NCBI GenBank assembly: GCA_024695605.1
Contig: JAILHW010000181.1
Span: forward strand, 1-34,209
DNA: 34,209 nt
Direction of reading: 5' to 3'
Source: Lachnospiraceae bacterium
GTDB lineage: Bacteria > Bacillota > Clostridia > Lachnospirales > Lachnospiraceae
Shown here one piece after another: positions 1 to 8,104 of this stretch. Below the pieces are notes generated by a model. The model ran no database searches, had not been told where the DNA came from, and saw only the letters and a list, made by a program, of their open reading frames with translations. The position numbers and the translations under genes are program-made. The stretch's first letter is position 1; each line of letters starts with the position of its first letter.

Positions 1-118
1 TGGTCTCCTCTGCTGCAGGCTCTTCAGTTGCAGGTGCTTCGCTGCTGCCGCCGCAACCAACCAGAAGGCTGGCTACCATAGCAGTAGAAAGCAGAACGCT
101 TAATACTTTCTTTTTCAT
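1..118 (-). CDS. Lipoprotein, N-terminal fragment (probable ABC solute-binding protein)
   Basis: Only the first 39 codons are inside the window; the gene runs off the left edge. The ATG at 118 is preceded by a strong AGGAGG ribosome binding site (122-130). The product begins with Lys-Lys-Lys, a hydrophobic stretch and a lipobox LVGC with the lipidated cysteine at residue 22. A Gly-Gly-Ser-Ser spacer and an Ala/Pro/Glu-rich linker follow, as is typical of substrate-binding lipoproteins of ABC importers in Clostridia. It diverges from the AraC regulator at 279, and that pairing (binding protein plus regulator) often marks a sugar uptake locus. The lipoprotein call is firm; the solute-binding role is inferred from the leader and context only. 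Confidence 0.75.
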   Translation of the reverse strand, partial: MKKKVLSVLLSTAMVASLLVGCGGSSEAPATEEPAAEET

Positions 119-194
119 TTTTTGTCCTCCTCTTAGAAAAAGATACTATAGGTTCTCAGTCGGGCACAGGATATGCCCCCAACTTCGACTATCA

Positions 195-238
195 TATAAC
201 AAAAACCTCTGGAAAATATATCAAATATCTGTTATAAT
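195..238 (+). promoter_or_regulatory. Promoter for the AraC regulator in a divergent intergenic region
   Basis: TATAAT at 233-238 with an extended TG dinucleotide two bases upstream, and TGGAAA at 210-215 as the -35, separated by 17 bases. The expected transcript start is near 245, leaving a leader of about 35 bases before the ATG at 279. An inverted pair TATAAC (195-200) / GTTATA (231-236) spans the promoter and could be a regulator site. No convincing promoter for the leftward lipoprotein gene was found. Confidence 0.55.
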
Positions 239-278
239 TATCACAATTCTTTGAAGTTACGTAAGGAGTTTCGTCAAA

Positions 279-1553
279 ATGCCCAATCAGACCAACTATC
301 AGTATCTGCTGCACCGGATCAGCCGTCATACCTACACGTCGGCAAGGATGTATACGAAGAAAAAAAAGCTGCTGCTTTACTGCAAAGCGGACCCCCAGTT
401 GTATGATGAAACGCTGGCCGAAAGCCTGATCAAGCAAAAGCAGATCAGCGACTACAAAAGCAGGATCCCGCTGCTCTTTTCCGTGGAGCACAGTCTGTTC
501 TACGCCTGGATCGTGACGCCGGACGGTCTCTTTTTGCTGGGCCCCACGCGGTTTTCAACCCCCATGGAGACCAGACTGGATCTTTCCGCTCCGTCAGGCC
601 TGTCCGTCAAGCTCCTCTCCGATGCGATCCCGCTGTATAACGTGGGGCAGTTCTGCGAAGACATTCTGCTGCTGTGCAATCTGGGGCGAAGGGGCACCAC
701 CACCGATCCCTATCTGGATGAAAACGCGATCCTGACCTCCAACTGCATCACGGACAATGACTTCGGAGATGCTCTCTCAGCACTGTACAACAAGATCTTT
801 GAGGATGTGGAGAACAATTTTGCCCACAACCCCTACAGCCATGAAAAGCGGCAGGTCGCCAGCATCCGCGAGGGTGAGATTGACAGGCTCTCCCGCATTC
901 TGGAGGAGCGCTTTCCCGGCCGCTACGGTACCCTTTCCCAGGATCCCCTGCGGCAGGAGATCTACATCGGGATCGTAGAGACCACCCTGGCTTCCAGAGC
1001 CGCCATCGAAGGCGGTGTGCATCCCGAGATCGCCTACAGTCTGTCGGATATCACCATCCAGAAGCTGGACAACTGCAAAAGTGCCATTACTGCCATGACG
1101 ATCTCCCGGCAGATGCAGCTGCAATATGCCCGGCTCGTGGCAGACCAGAAGCAGTCCCGTCTGCAAACGAAAAGCCCCGCCGCGGAAAACAATCACGTGT
1201 CGCATTGCAAGGATTATATCTTCACCCACCTGCACGGCAAGCTCACCGTCCGTGAGATCGCCGATGCCATCGGTCTGGAGGAAAACTATCTGTCCGCCCT
1301 CTTCAAACGCTATGAGAACGTGACGCTTTCCTCCTATATCACCAATGAGAAGATCAATCTGGCCAAAAACCTTTTGATGTACTCGCACTATTCCTTCATC
1401 GAGATCTCCAACTATCTGGGCTTTTCCTCTCAGAGTCATTTCGGTCAGGTATTCAAAAAAATCACCGGCACCACTCCCCGGACCTTCCGGGAAAGCTATG
1501 CCAGTGATGATTTCATGGTCGAAACGATGCGGTCGAAAAAGGGGTCAGAGTGA
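279..1553 (+). CDS. AraC family transcriptional regulator
   Basis: A 424-residue DNA-binding regulator. The last 100 residues are a typical AraC/XylS double helix-turn-helix domain. The first helix-turn-helix lies around 'LTVREIADAIGLEENYLSALFKR' and the second around 'SFIEISNYLGFSSQSHFGQVFKK', ending in the family hallmark G-T-T-P-R-T-F-R. The N-terminal 300 residues show no cupin or PAS motif I can name; they are probably a ligand or signal domain peculiar to Clostridia. The ATG at 279 has GTAAGGAG 11 bases upstream. The gene diverges from a lipoprotein gene and may control it. Its last 9 bases overlap the 3' end of the convergent GT14 glycosyltransferase gene. The effector is unknown. Confidence 0.9.
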   Translation: MPNQTNYQYLLHRISRHTYTSARMYTKKKKLLLYCKADPQLYDETLAESLIKQKQISDYKSRIPLLFSVEHSLFYAWIVTPDGLFLLGPTRFSTPMETRLDLSAPSGLSVKLLSDAIPLYNVGQFCEDILLLCNLGRRGTTTDPYLDENAILTSNCITDNDFGDALSALYNKIFEDVENNFAHNPYSHEKRQVASIREGEIDRLSRILEERFPGRYGTLSQDPLRQEIYIGIVETTLASRAAIEGGVHPEIAYSLSDITIQKLDNCKSAITAMTISRQMQLQYARLVADQKQSRLQTKSPAAENNHVSHCKDYIFTHLHGKLTVREIADAIGLEENYLSALFKRYENVTLSSYITNEKINLAKNLLMYSHYSFIEISNYLGFSSQSHFGQVFKKITGTTPRTFRESYASDDFMVETMRSKKGSE

Positions 1554-2438
1554 TAAAAAACGCTCCCTGATCTTCTCCCGAAGCCCGGCGGACAGATAAG
1601 GATGGAACTTTCTGGCAAAACACTTGCCTTCCTCCCTTGCTTTTTCGATCTGCTCAAAGCTCTCCGGTCCCAGATAGACAGGGCTTGCGCCATCCCCCGA
1701 TGACCAGTCCATATACCGAAGCTCCTGATCTACGATCTGCTCCGAAAACGGTTTATGGTTCAGAAAAATGGTCTGGAAAAAGAATTCCTCCGGTACCTGA
1801 CAGGTCTTCAGTCCCTTCCAGAAGGATGCACCCTCGGTTGCGATATAGCGGATCACGAAGGCGGCAGCATCCCGGGGCATGGAAATATAAACAAGCCCCT
1901 TATAGAGTCTGCTCTCCGGAATGTCTCCGATGGACACCCGGACCCTTCCCAAAAGCTCCTGCAGCCTTCCCGCAAGATCCTGCAGCAGCCAGAGAAGCTT
2001 ATTCTTCAGGTTTCTGTTTGCCATCAGATTCACGTAGCGATACCGGACTCTGACGGCGTCTGTAAACTCCGCGTAGGGAATATAGCTCATATAGATCCTG
2101 TCGCTGCCCAGAAAGCGCTCGTCCAGTGCTTTGGCCGGAAAGAGCGGATAATCCTCTCCCGTCAGAAGATGCAGATATCCCACGTCCTCTTTTTTGAGCG
2201 CCCGTACCAAAAGCTCCGCGATGGCCTCGAGATGGGTAAAGCTGCCCCACCGGATCACCTGAGAGCGGAAGGCCTCACATCCCGGGATCCTGTTTAGGAT
2301 CTCAATCTCGGCATCGGTAATGCTTTTGCTTTTGGCATCCACATGGATCAGTACATAAGCTGTCTCGGAAAAGAAATTCGCCAGCTCATAGAGCTGGTCG
2401 AAATCCTTGTATGCAGTGATCAAATACGCCTGTTTCAT
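1545..2438 (-). CDS. GT14 family beta-1,6-N-acetylglucosaminyltransferase-like glycosyltransferase
   Basis: A 297-residue protein matching the core-2/I-branching glycosyltransferase family (PF02485, GT14) over its full length. Visible family motifs are 'HVDAKS' near residue 33, 'IRWGSFTHLEA' near 62, 'YLHLLTGEDYPL' near 88 (the S/TGxDxPL motif) and 'VPEEFFFQTIFLN' in the C-terminal half. No signal peptide or membrane segment is evident, so it should act in the cytoplasm, perhaps adding branching sugars to a surface glycan precursor. The ATG has AGAGGGA in front. It lies 20 bases after the S41 protease gene and is the last gene of the leftward run. Acceptor and donor in bacteria are mostly unknown for this family, so the substrate is inferred by name only. 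Confidence 0.85.
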   Translation of the reverse strand: MKQAYLITAYKDFDQLYELANFFSETAYVLIHVDAKSKSITDAEIEILNRIPGCEAFRSQVIRWGSFTHLEAIAELLVRALKKEDVGYLHLLTGEDYPLFPAKALDERFLGSDRIYMSYIPYAEFTDAVRVRYRYVNLMANRNLKNKLLWLLQDLAGRLQELLGRVRVSIGDIPESRLYKGLVYISMPRDAAAFVIRYIATEGASFWKGLKTCQVPEEFFFQTIFLNHKPFSEQIVDQELRYMDWSSGDGASPVYLGPESFEQIEKAREEGKCFARKFHPYLSAGLREKIRERFLSL

Positions 2439-2458
2439 ACATCCCTCTTTGGTCTGCT

Positions 2459-3793
2459 TTATTGCATCTTCTTTTTAAGCTGCTTCAGTGCCTCATCATA
2501 CTGGGTATCCACATCCTCATCCAGATACTTCTCCACATCCAGATCCACATCCACATCCGGCTCGATCCCCACCTCATGGATATCGTTGCCGTTCGGCGTG
2601 TAGTAATGGCTGATGGTCAGCTTCAGTGCCGTATCGTCGGTCATATAGAAGACCTTTTGCACGATGCCCTTGCCATAGGTGGTCTTGCCCACCAGGGTGC
2701 CGAGCTTGTAATCCTTGATGGCACCCGACAGGATCTCGGCTGCCGAAGCACTGTTCTCATTGATCAGAACGACCAGCGGCAGATCAAAGGCATTCTCTCC
2801 GTTGCATTTGAACTCATTCCGCTTGCCGTATTTATCCTCCGTATAAACGATCATACCCTCCGGAAGAATCATTCTTGCGATCTTCACCACGGAATCCAGC
2901 GTACCGCCGGGGTTGCTGCGAAGATCCAGGATCAGTCCCTTCATGCCCTCGTCCCTGGCCTGCTGCAGCTTTTCGGCAAACTGCATGCTGGTGACCGCTT
3001 CAAACTGCATGATCCGGATATAGGCGATGCCGTCCTCTTTTTTCTCATAGGTCACGGTGGGAGATTCCACCCGGGCACGGGTCACCTCGATCTTCATATA
3101 CTCGGTCTGCCCTTCCCGATAGATGGTAAGCAGCACCTTGGTCCCCTCTTCTCCCTTAATGAGAGCAACCGCATCCGACAGCTCATAGCCGCGGACATCC
3201 TTGCCGTCCACCTCTACGATGATATCCTCAGCCTTCAGCCCCGCCTTTTCCGCCGGGGTGCCTTCCATGATGCCGGTCAGCTTCGGATAACCGGTTGCCT
3301 GATCCAGTCCCACATAAGCGCCGATGCCGTAGAATACACCGGAGGTAGTCTCCTGCAGCTTTTGCATATCCTCCTTCGTGTAGTAATCCGCATACCGGTC
3401 GCCGGTAGCCTCCAGAAGGCCCTCATAAATGCCGTCTGCAAGCTGTTCATCCGTGACATCATACAGATAGTTCTGTGCGATGCTGCTCTCGATGAGCTTG
3501 ACCTTGTTCTGCACATCCTTTGTCAGCACCGTACCCTTTTTCTTCGTGATCTCTCCATTGAGCACGGCCAGCCTGCCGATCCCGGTCAGTCCCACCACAC
3601 GGATCATCACCAGGATCACGATCTGCGAGATCACAAGGCCGATCAGGATACCAAAAAGAAGCGCCCGCAGAATGCCACGCTTCTTTTCCTTTGTATGTAC
3701 CTGCTCCGTATTGATCTGCGGCTGCAGGCTTTCCTCCTGCAGGCTCGCTCCCTGCAGACTCTCTGCCTGCAGCTGTCTGTTTTCTTCTTCCAT
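2459..3793 (-). CDS. ctpA: S41 family C-terminal processing peptidase with PDZ domain
   Basis: A membrane-anchored carboxyl-terminal processing protease of about 444 residues. It has a short cytoplasmic Gln/Glu-rich tail, one transmembrane helix (a 'LLFGILIGLVISQIVILVMI'-like stretch), a PDZ domain around 'TPAEKAGLKAEDIIVEVDGK', and the S41 catalytic core. The serine nucleophile is in 'NENSASAAEILSGA' and the lysine base in 'GKTTYGKG'; both are present. Such proteases trim or degrade extracytoplasmic proteins, often cell-wall hydrolases. It directly follows the M23 hydrolase gene, so that protein is a natural substrate candidate (inference). The start is uncertain. AAGGAG sits 15 bases before the ATG at 3793 and only 3 bases before an in-frame TTG at 3805; I chose the ATG. 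Confidence 0.92.
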   Translation of the reverse strand: MEEENRQLQAESLQGASLQEESLQPQINTEQVHTKEKKRGILRALLFGILIGLVISQIVILVMIRVVGLTGIGRLAVLNGEITKKKGTVLTKDVQNKVKLIESSIAQNYLYDVTDEQLADGIYEGLLEATGDRYADYYTKEDMQKLQETTSGVFYGIGAYVGLDQATGYPKLTGIMEGTPAEKAGLKAEDIIVEVDGKDVRGYELSDAVALIKGEEGTKVLLTIYREGQTEYMKIEVTRARVESPTVTYEKKEDGIAYIRIMQFEAVTSMQFAEKLQQARDEGMKGLILDLRSNPGGTLDSVVKIARMILPEGMIVYTEDKYGKRNEFKCNGENAFDLPLVVLINENSASAAEILSGAIKDYKLGTLVGKTTYGKGIVQKVFYMTDDTALKLTISHYYTPNGNDIHEVGIEPDVDVDLDVEKYLDEDVDTQYDEALKQLKKKMQ

Positions 3794-3825
3794 GTTTTCT
3801 TTCAAACGCTCCTTTTAACTGCGCC

Positions 3826-5220
3826 TTACAGATATCCCCAGGGGTTCACATAGCTTCCGTTCACGCGGACGGAGAAATGCAGATGTGCACCGGTGGATCT
3901 TCCGGTGGAGCCTACCGCTCCGATGGCATCGCCCTTCTTCACCTTCTGATCGGCGGAAACATACAGGGCGGAGGCATGCATATAGATGGTATAAATGCCG
4001 CTGCCGTGGTCGATCATGATATAGTTACCCATGGTCGCACTGTAGGCTGCTGCGATCACAACGCCGTCCGCTGCCGCAAGGATCGGGCTTCCGGTGGGCG
4101 CTGCCATATCAACACCGTTGTGGAACTTCTCCACCTTCAGGATCGGATGCACTCTGGTGCCGTAATCGTCGGAGATCCTGGTATAGGAGGGTGCGGGCCA
4201 GCAGAACTGACCGCCGCTGTAGGTCACGAAATTACCGGAAACCGAGCCGCCGCCCTCTGCCGCAACGGCCTCCTGCTGCTTCTTTCTGGCGGCCTCCGCA
4301 GCCTTCTCCAGCTGGCCGATGGTCTCATCCTGCTCCTTGATCATCTCTTCATATTCTTCGATGGCTGCCTGCTTTTCGGCGATATCCTTATTGTAGGCGG
4401 AAAGCTGAACGGCCTTTTCGCTCATCAGCGATTCCATGGCGTTTTTCTTGCCCTCTACATCTTCCTTGGTCTGGGCAAGCACCTCCTGCTGGGTCTCCAA
4501 AACCTCCTCAAGCTCTGCCATCTCTTCCTTTGTCTTTTCATAGCGGACCAGCATATTCCGGTCGTACGCGGAAAGCTGCTCGATATATTCCGCCTTATTG
4601 AGCATCTCCGAAAAAGAGCCCGCTCCCAGAATGATCTGGACAAAATCCGTGGTGCCCTTTTCATACATGAACTTGATGCGGATCTTCATGCTCTCATACT
4701 GATCCTCTGCATCCTGTCTGGCCTGCATCAGCTTTGCCGAGGTGGCAGCCAGCTCGCTTTCCTTTTGCTCGAGAAGCTGCTCCACTTCATTCAGATTGAC
4801 AATGACGCTCTGGATCTCGCTGTCAAGATCATATACGACAGCGTTAAGGGCATCCCTGTTTTTCACAAGCTCCTGCTTGATATCCTCTGCCTTTTGCAGG
4901 TTGTCCTCCATCTCGGTCTTCTCGGTTTTGGCCTGATCCACCGCAGCGTTTCCCTCCCGGACCGCTTCGTTGGCCCGCTGCAGGGCTGTGGAAGGCGTAT
5001 AGGCACTTGCCGCAGGCGCCGCAGGCGCGGGAGCCGGTGTGGGCTGTACCAGAACAGGCTCATCAACCGCATCCGGAGTGGACATCTGGGTGGGTGCGGC
5101 ATTGATATCCACACTCACTTCCTCATCCGCACATGCAGGCAGCGCCGATCCCGTTACCAGAACCGCCGCCAGAACAATCGCAATATATTGTTTGATCCAT
5201 CTGTTTGCCCGAATCTGCAT
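3826..5220 (-). CDS. Coiled-coil M23 family peptidoglycan hydrolase (EnvC/PcsB-like position)
   Basis: A secreted protein of 464 residues. It has a signal peptide ending near 'ALPACADEE', a Pro/Ala-rich linker, and a long coiled coil (about residues 70-290, with 'EQLLEQKESELAATSAKL'). The C-terminal LytM/M23 metallopeptidase domain keeps all its zinc and catalytic motifs: 'FHNGVD', 'YMHAS' and 'GAHLHFSV'. This is the architecture of hydrolases activated by FtsEX (EnvC and PcsB classes), and the gene lies 25 bases after ftsX. The expected role is cutting septal peptidoglycan under FtsEX control. The ATG at 5220 has GGAG nine bases upstream; an in-frame TTG at 5313 would overlap ftsX by 68 bases and precede the signal peptide, so it was rejected. 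With all M23 residues intact the domain should be enzymatic, unlike EnvC itself. Confidence 0.93.
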   Translation of the reverse strand: MQIRANRWIKQYIAIVLAAVLVTGSALPACADEEVSVDINAAPTQMSTPDAVDEPVLVQPTPAPAPAAPAASAYTPSTALQRANEAVREGNAAVDQAKTEKTEMEDNLQKAEDIKQELVKNRDALNAVVYDLDSEIQSVIVNLNEVEQLLEQKESELAATSAKLMQARQDAEDQYESMKIRIKFMYEKGTTDFVQIILGAGSFSEMLNKAEYIEQLSAYDRNMLVRYEKTKEEMAELEEVLETQQEVLAQTKEDVEGKKNAMESLMSEKAVQLSAYNKDIAEKQAAIEEYEEMIKEQDETIGQLEKAAEAARKKQQEAVAAEGGGSVSGNFVTYSGGQFCWPAPSYTRISDDYGTRVHPILKVEKFHNGVDMAAPTGSPILAAADGVVIAAAYSATMGNYIMIDHGSGIYTIYMHASALYVSADQKVKKGDAIGAVGSTGRSTGAHLHFSVRVNGSYVNPWGYL

Positions 5221-5245
5221 ATCTGTTACTCCAATGCCAAAACGA

Positions 5246-6145
5246 TCACACGCGAATGTGCTTTCTGACCGTTGAAAAGCTTCCGATAAAACCGATTCCG
5301 ATACCGATGGCAAGTGACACCGGGATCAGGATCTGGAAGATCTGCTGTACCGATAAAAACTTCAAAAGCTGCGACAGCATGGTGAATCGTGTGGAAAGGT
5401 AATCGATCACCTTATTGTAGATAAAGTAAATGCTCACCAGCGGAACCACACATCCGAGAACGCCGATCAGGATACCTTCGATCACGAAGGGCGCTCTTAC
5501 GAAAAAGTCCGTTGCACCGATATACTTCATGATACCGATCTCTTCCTTCCTGACGGAAATACCGATCGTAACGGTATTGCTGATCAAAAATACGGAAACC
5601 GCAAGCAAAATGGCGATGATACCCAGGGACACGTAGCTGACCAGCTTATTCATGCCGGAAAGGGTATTGGCCGTGATCTCGGAATGGTTGACCTCACGTA
5701 CCCCGTCTACGCCCTCGAGATAGTTTACCAGATCATCCTGCTTGGACACATCCTTTAAATACACCTCATAATTGGCCGAATCCGCGATGGGGTTGTCATC
5801 CCCGAAGCCGTCGGCATACTCACCGAGATAATCCTCCTTAAAGCTTTCCCAGGCTTCATCCGCAGAGACGAAATTGGTCCTTGCCACCTCCGGTCTTGCA
5901 TTGATGATGTCACCGATCTCGGCGATCCTGTCATCGGAAAGTCCTTCATCAAAGAACACCGTTACGGAAACGCCCTCCTGTGCCATTTTCACAATGTACT
6001 GAAAATTGGCAACCACGGAATAGAAGACCCCGAACATCAGAAGACAGGCACTGATGGTAGCGATGGACGCCAGGGAATACCACTTATTCCGGAAGATATT
6101 GACGATGCCCTGCTTTAAGGTATAAAAAAATGTACTAAATCTCAT
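5246..6145 (-). CDS. ftsX: Cell division ABC transporter permease FtsX
   Basis: The membrane half of the FtsEX complex, 299 residues. The N-terminus ('MRFSTFFYTLKQG' followed by 'NIFRNKWYSLASIATIS') is the classic Gram-positive FtsX start. TM1 is followed by an extracytoplasmic domain of about 120 residues containing 'VSVTVFFDEGLSDDRI', then three C-terminal transmembrane helices with 'GISVRKEEIGIMKYIGATDFFVRAPF'. FtsX passes the ATPase cycle of FtsE to an extracellular hydrolase, here most likely the next gene. The ATG at 6145 has AAGAAGGGA upstream and overlaps the 3' end of ftsE by 11 bases, consistent with coupling. An earlier ATG at 6169 lacks a ribosome binding site and adds non-conserved residues. 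Confidence 0.96.
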   Translation of the reverse strand: MRFSTFFYTLKQGIVNIFRNKWYSLASIATISACLLMFGVFYSVVANFQYIVKMAQEGVSVTVFFDEGLSDDRIAEIGDIINARPEVARTNFVSADEAWESFKEDYLGEYADGFGDDNPIADSANYEVYLKDVSKQDDLVNYLEGVDGVREVNHSEITANTLSGMNKLVSYVSLGIIAILLAVSVFLISNTVTIGISVRKEEIGIMKYIGATDFFVRAPFVIEGILIGVLGCVVPLVSIYFIYNKVIDYLSTRFTMLSQLLKFLSVQQIFQILIPVSLAIGIGIGFIGSFSTVRKHIRV

Positions 6146-6821
6146 CGACGTAGGTCCCTTCTTTCTCATCGGAGATGATCACACCCTTGTTCATGGCGAT
6201 CACCCGTTTTTTCATGGCATTTACGATCTCCCTGTTATGGGTTACCACAACGACCGTCGTCCCGGTTTCGTTGATCTCCTCAAACAGCTTCATGATCTCC
6301 CATGAATTGTTGGGATCCAGGTTACCGGTGGGCTCGTCTGCCAGAAGGATGGGCGGATTGTTCACAAGAGCCCTTGCCAATGCCACACGCTGCTGCTCAC
6401 CTCCGGAGAGCTGCTTGGGCTTGGCCTTGTATTTTCCGGCCAGTCCCACAGTGGAGAGCATGGAAGGCACATTCCTTCGGATCTCCTTTCCGGGGGTCTG
6501 CACGATCCTCTGTGCAAAGGCCACGTTCTCATAGACGTTCCGGTCCTTCAAAAGTCTGAAATCCTGGAATACAACGCCCAGCTTTCTGCGGTACATGGGG
6601 ATCTGGCGATGCTTCAGCTTTACCACGTTGATCCCGTTGACCTCGATGTTGCCGCTGGTCGGCAAAAGCTCTCTCAGCAGCAGCTTGATCAATGTTGATT
6701 TCCCGGAGCCGCTGTCGCCCACGATGAATACAAACTCACCGGGATCGATATGCAGGCTAACATCATTCAGTGCCGGCGCCCCGGTTGAATAGGTCTTACT
6801 CACATGATCCAAGGTTATCAT
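6135..6821 (-). CDS. ftsE: Cell division ATP-binding protein FtsE
   Basis: A 228-residue ABC ATPase. Walker A is 'GDSGSGKS' (35-42), the Q-loop 'VVFQDFRLL' (83-91), the signature 'LSGGEQQ' (138-144) and Walker B 'ILLADEP' (158-164); an H-loop 'VVTHN' follows. 'FQDFRLL' and 'TGNLDP' are typical of FtsE. It pairs with FtsX immediately downstream and acts on the inner face of the membrane at the division site. The ATG has AGGA seven bases upstream and starts 20 bases after the CdaR/PucR-type regulator gene. C-terminal residues 'SDEKEGTYVDEI' run into the ftsX start. Confidence 0.97.
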   Translation of the reverse strand: MITLDHVSKTYSTGAPALNDVSLHIDPGEFVFIVGDSGSGKSTLIKLLLRELLPTSGNIEVNGINVVKLKHRQIPMYRRKLGVVFQDFRLLKDRNVYENVAFAQRIVQTPGKEIRRNVPSMLSTVGLAGKYKAKPKQLSGGEQQRVALARALVNNPPILLADEPTGNLDPNNSWEIMKLFEEINETGTTVVVVTHNREIVNAMKKRVIAMNKGVIISDEKEGTYVDEI

Positions 6822-6841
6822 TTTACAGTCCTGCCCTTTCT

Positions 6842-7936
6842 TTAGTACTCAATCTGTTCCATATATTTCATATACCGGACAACCATCATCGCGATCTTGA
6901 AGGTAATGGCATCCTCGAACACCCGAAGATCCAGCCCGGTACTCTTTTGCAGTTTATCCAGCCGATAGACCAGCGTGTTTCTGTGAATGAAAAGCTGTCT
7001 CGAGGTCTCGGATACATTCAGGCTGTTTTCGAAAAACTTCTGAATGGTGATCATCGTCTCCTCGTCAAATTCCTCCGGCCGCTCTGTTCCGAAGATCTCC
7101 CTGATGAACATCTTACACAGCGGCATGGGCAGCTGGTAGATCAGTCTGCCGATCCCCAGGGTCGTATAGGAGATCAGTTTTTTCTCCTCAAAAAAGATCT
7201 TGCCAACCTCGAGCGCCATCTTGGCTTCCTTATAGGAACGGCTGACCTCCTTGAGCTCATTCACTGTGGTCCCGTAAGCGACATGGATCCTCTGCGCCCC
7301 TTCCTTTTCCAGGCCGGCAATGACTGCCTTGGCGGCCTTGTCCATTTCCGCCTTTACCTGATCCGCGGGGACGGCCAGCTCCTTTACGATGATCACACTG
7401 TTCTCATCCACTGCCGTCACAAAATCCTGACTGGCAGCCATGATATATTCCCGGATCGCCTCCACCGTATTGCACTCTTTATGATCCCGGGTCTCGACGA
7501 TCATAACGCAGCGCACGGCCTCCATTTTGATCCGCAGCTTTTTGGATCTGGAATAAATATCCACCAAAAGCAGATTATCCAAAAGCAGGTTTTTGATAAA
7601 GTTGTCCTTATCAAACCGTTCCTTGTAGGCCACCATCAGATTCTGGATCTGGAAGCAGGCCATTTTGCCCACCATATAGACGTCCTCGCCGGATCCGATG
7701 GCGATCAGGACGTACTCCACCGTGGCCTCGTCGTAGATCTTGAAATACTGATAGCGGGAAACCTCCTGGCTGTCCGCCGCGGAACGTACAAAGTCCACCA
7801 CCTTCGCCTGATAATTCCCCTCCAGGGAAGTGGTGGCCACGACCGCATTGCCATCTGTATCGATTACTGCAAAATCCACCCGCGAAATTGCCTTCAACCC
7901 CTCCAAAGTTGACTGCAAGATCTGATTCGAAATCAT
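6842..7936 (-). CDS. CdaR/PucR-type transcriptional regulator
   Basis: A 364-residue regulator with an N-terminal sensor-like domain ('VDFAVIDTDGNAVVATTS' near residue 20), resembling the sugar-diacid recognition/PAS-like region of CdaR. A middle GGDEF-like PucR segment includes 'VAYGTTVNELKEVSRSYKEAKMAL'. At the C-terminus is the PucR helix-turn-helix, 'SLNVSETSRQLFIHRNTLVYRL'. The ATG at 7936 has AAGGAGA seven bases upstream; a GTG at 8014 lacks one. It sits 20 bases before ftsE, so division genes may be cotranscribed with, and perhaps controlled by, this protein. Neither the ligand nor the target is visible. The family call is firm; a link to ftsEX control is inference. Confidence 0.88.
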   Translation of the reverse strand: MISNQILQSTLEGLKAISRVDFAVIDTDGNAVVATTSLEGNYQAKVVDFVRSAADSQEVSRYQYFKIYDEATVEYVLIAIGSGEDVYMVGKMACFQIQNLMVAYKERFDKDNFIKNLLLDNLLLVDIYSRSKKLRIKMEAVRCVMIVETRDHKECNTVEAIREYIMAASQDFVTAVDENSVIIVKELAVPADQVKAEMDKAAKAVIAGLEKEGAQRIHVAYGTTVNELKEVSRSYKEAKMALEVGKIFFEEKKLISYTTLGIGRLIYQLPMPLCKMFIREIFGTERPEEFDEETMITIQKFFENSLNVSETSRQLFIHRNTLVYRLDKLQKSTGLDLRVFEDAITFKIAMMVVRYMKYMEQIEY

Positions 7937-8008
7937 ACCCCGTCTCCTTAAGTTCTGCCCTTCTCGATTGGGAAAACTGCACAAAGAAACCGCCATTTCC
8001 CCATTGTT

Positions 8009-8073
8009 ATGCACATTACAAGAGACATTTTAATATAAATTTCCTAAAAAATCTACCAAAAAAATGTGTGCAT
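8009..8073 (-). promoter_or_regulatory. Probable promoter and inverted repeat upstream of the CdaR/PucR-ftsEX run
   Basis: On the minus strand TTGGTA (8054-8059) and TATATT (8032-8037) are 16 bases apart, giving a start near 8025 and a leader of about 90 bases. ATGCACA (8009-8015) and TGTGCAT (8067-8073) form a perfect 7-base inverted pair flanking the promoter, which could be an operator. The 168-base gap here is AT-rich compared with its surroundings and is the only sizeable break in the 1545-10484 run. Confidence 0.45.
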
Positions 8074-8104
8074 TTTATGTATTTTTCCTGCTTTTTACAG
8101 TTTT

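Noticed and set aside
2462..5268. Long open frames of about 460 codons each on the plus strand opposite the S41 and M23 genes
   Set aside because: They mirror strongly recognised minus-strand genes, show no family motif, and have no ribosome binding site. They arise from the codon bias of the real genes.
5221..5313. TTG start extending the M23 hydrolase upstream
   Set aside because: It would overlap ftsX by 68 bases and place 31 residues before the signal peptide; the ATG at 5220 has a ribosome binding site.
6770..7912. A 380-codon plus-strand open frame opposite the CdaR/PucR-type gene
   Set aside because: Antisense shadow; the minus-strand protein has clear helix-turn-helix motifs and a good start.
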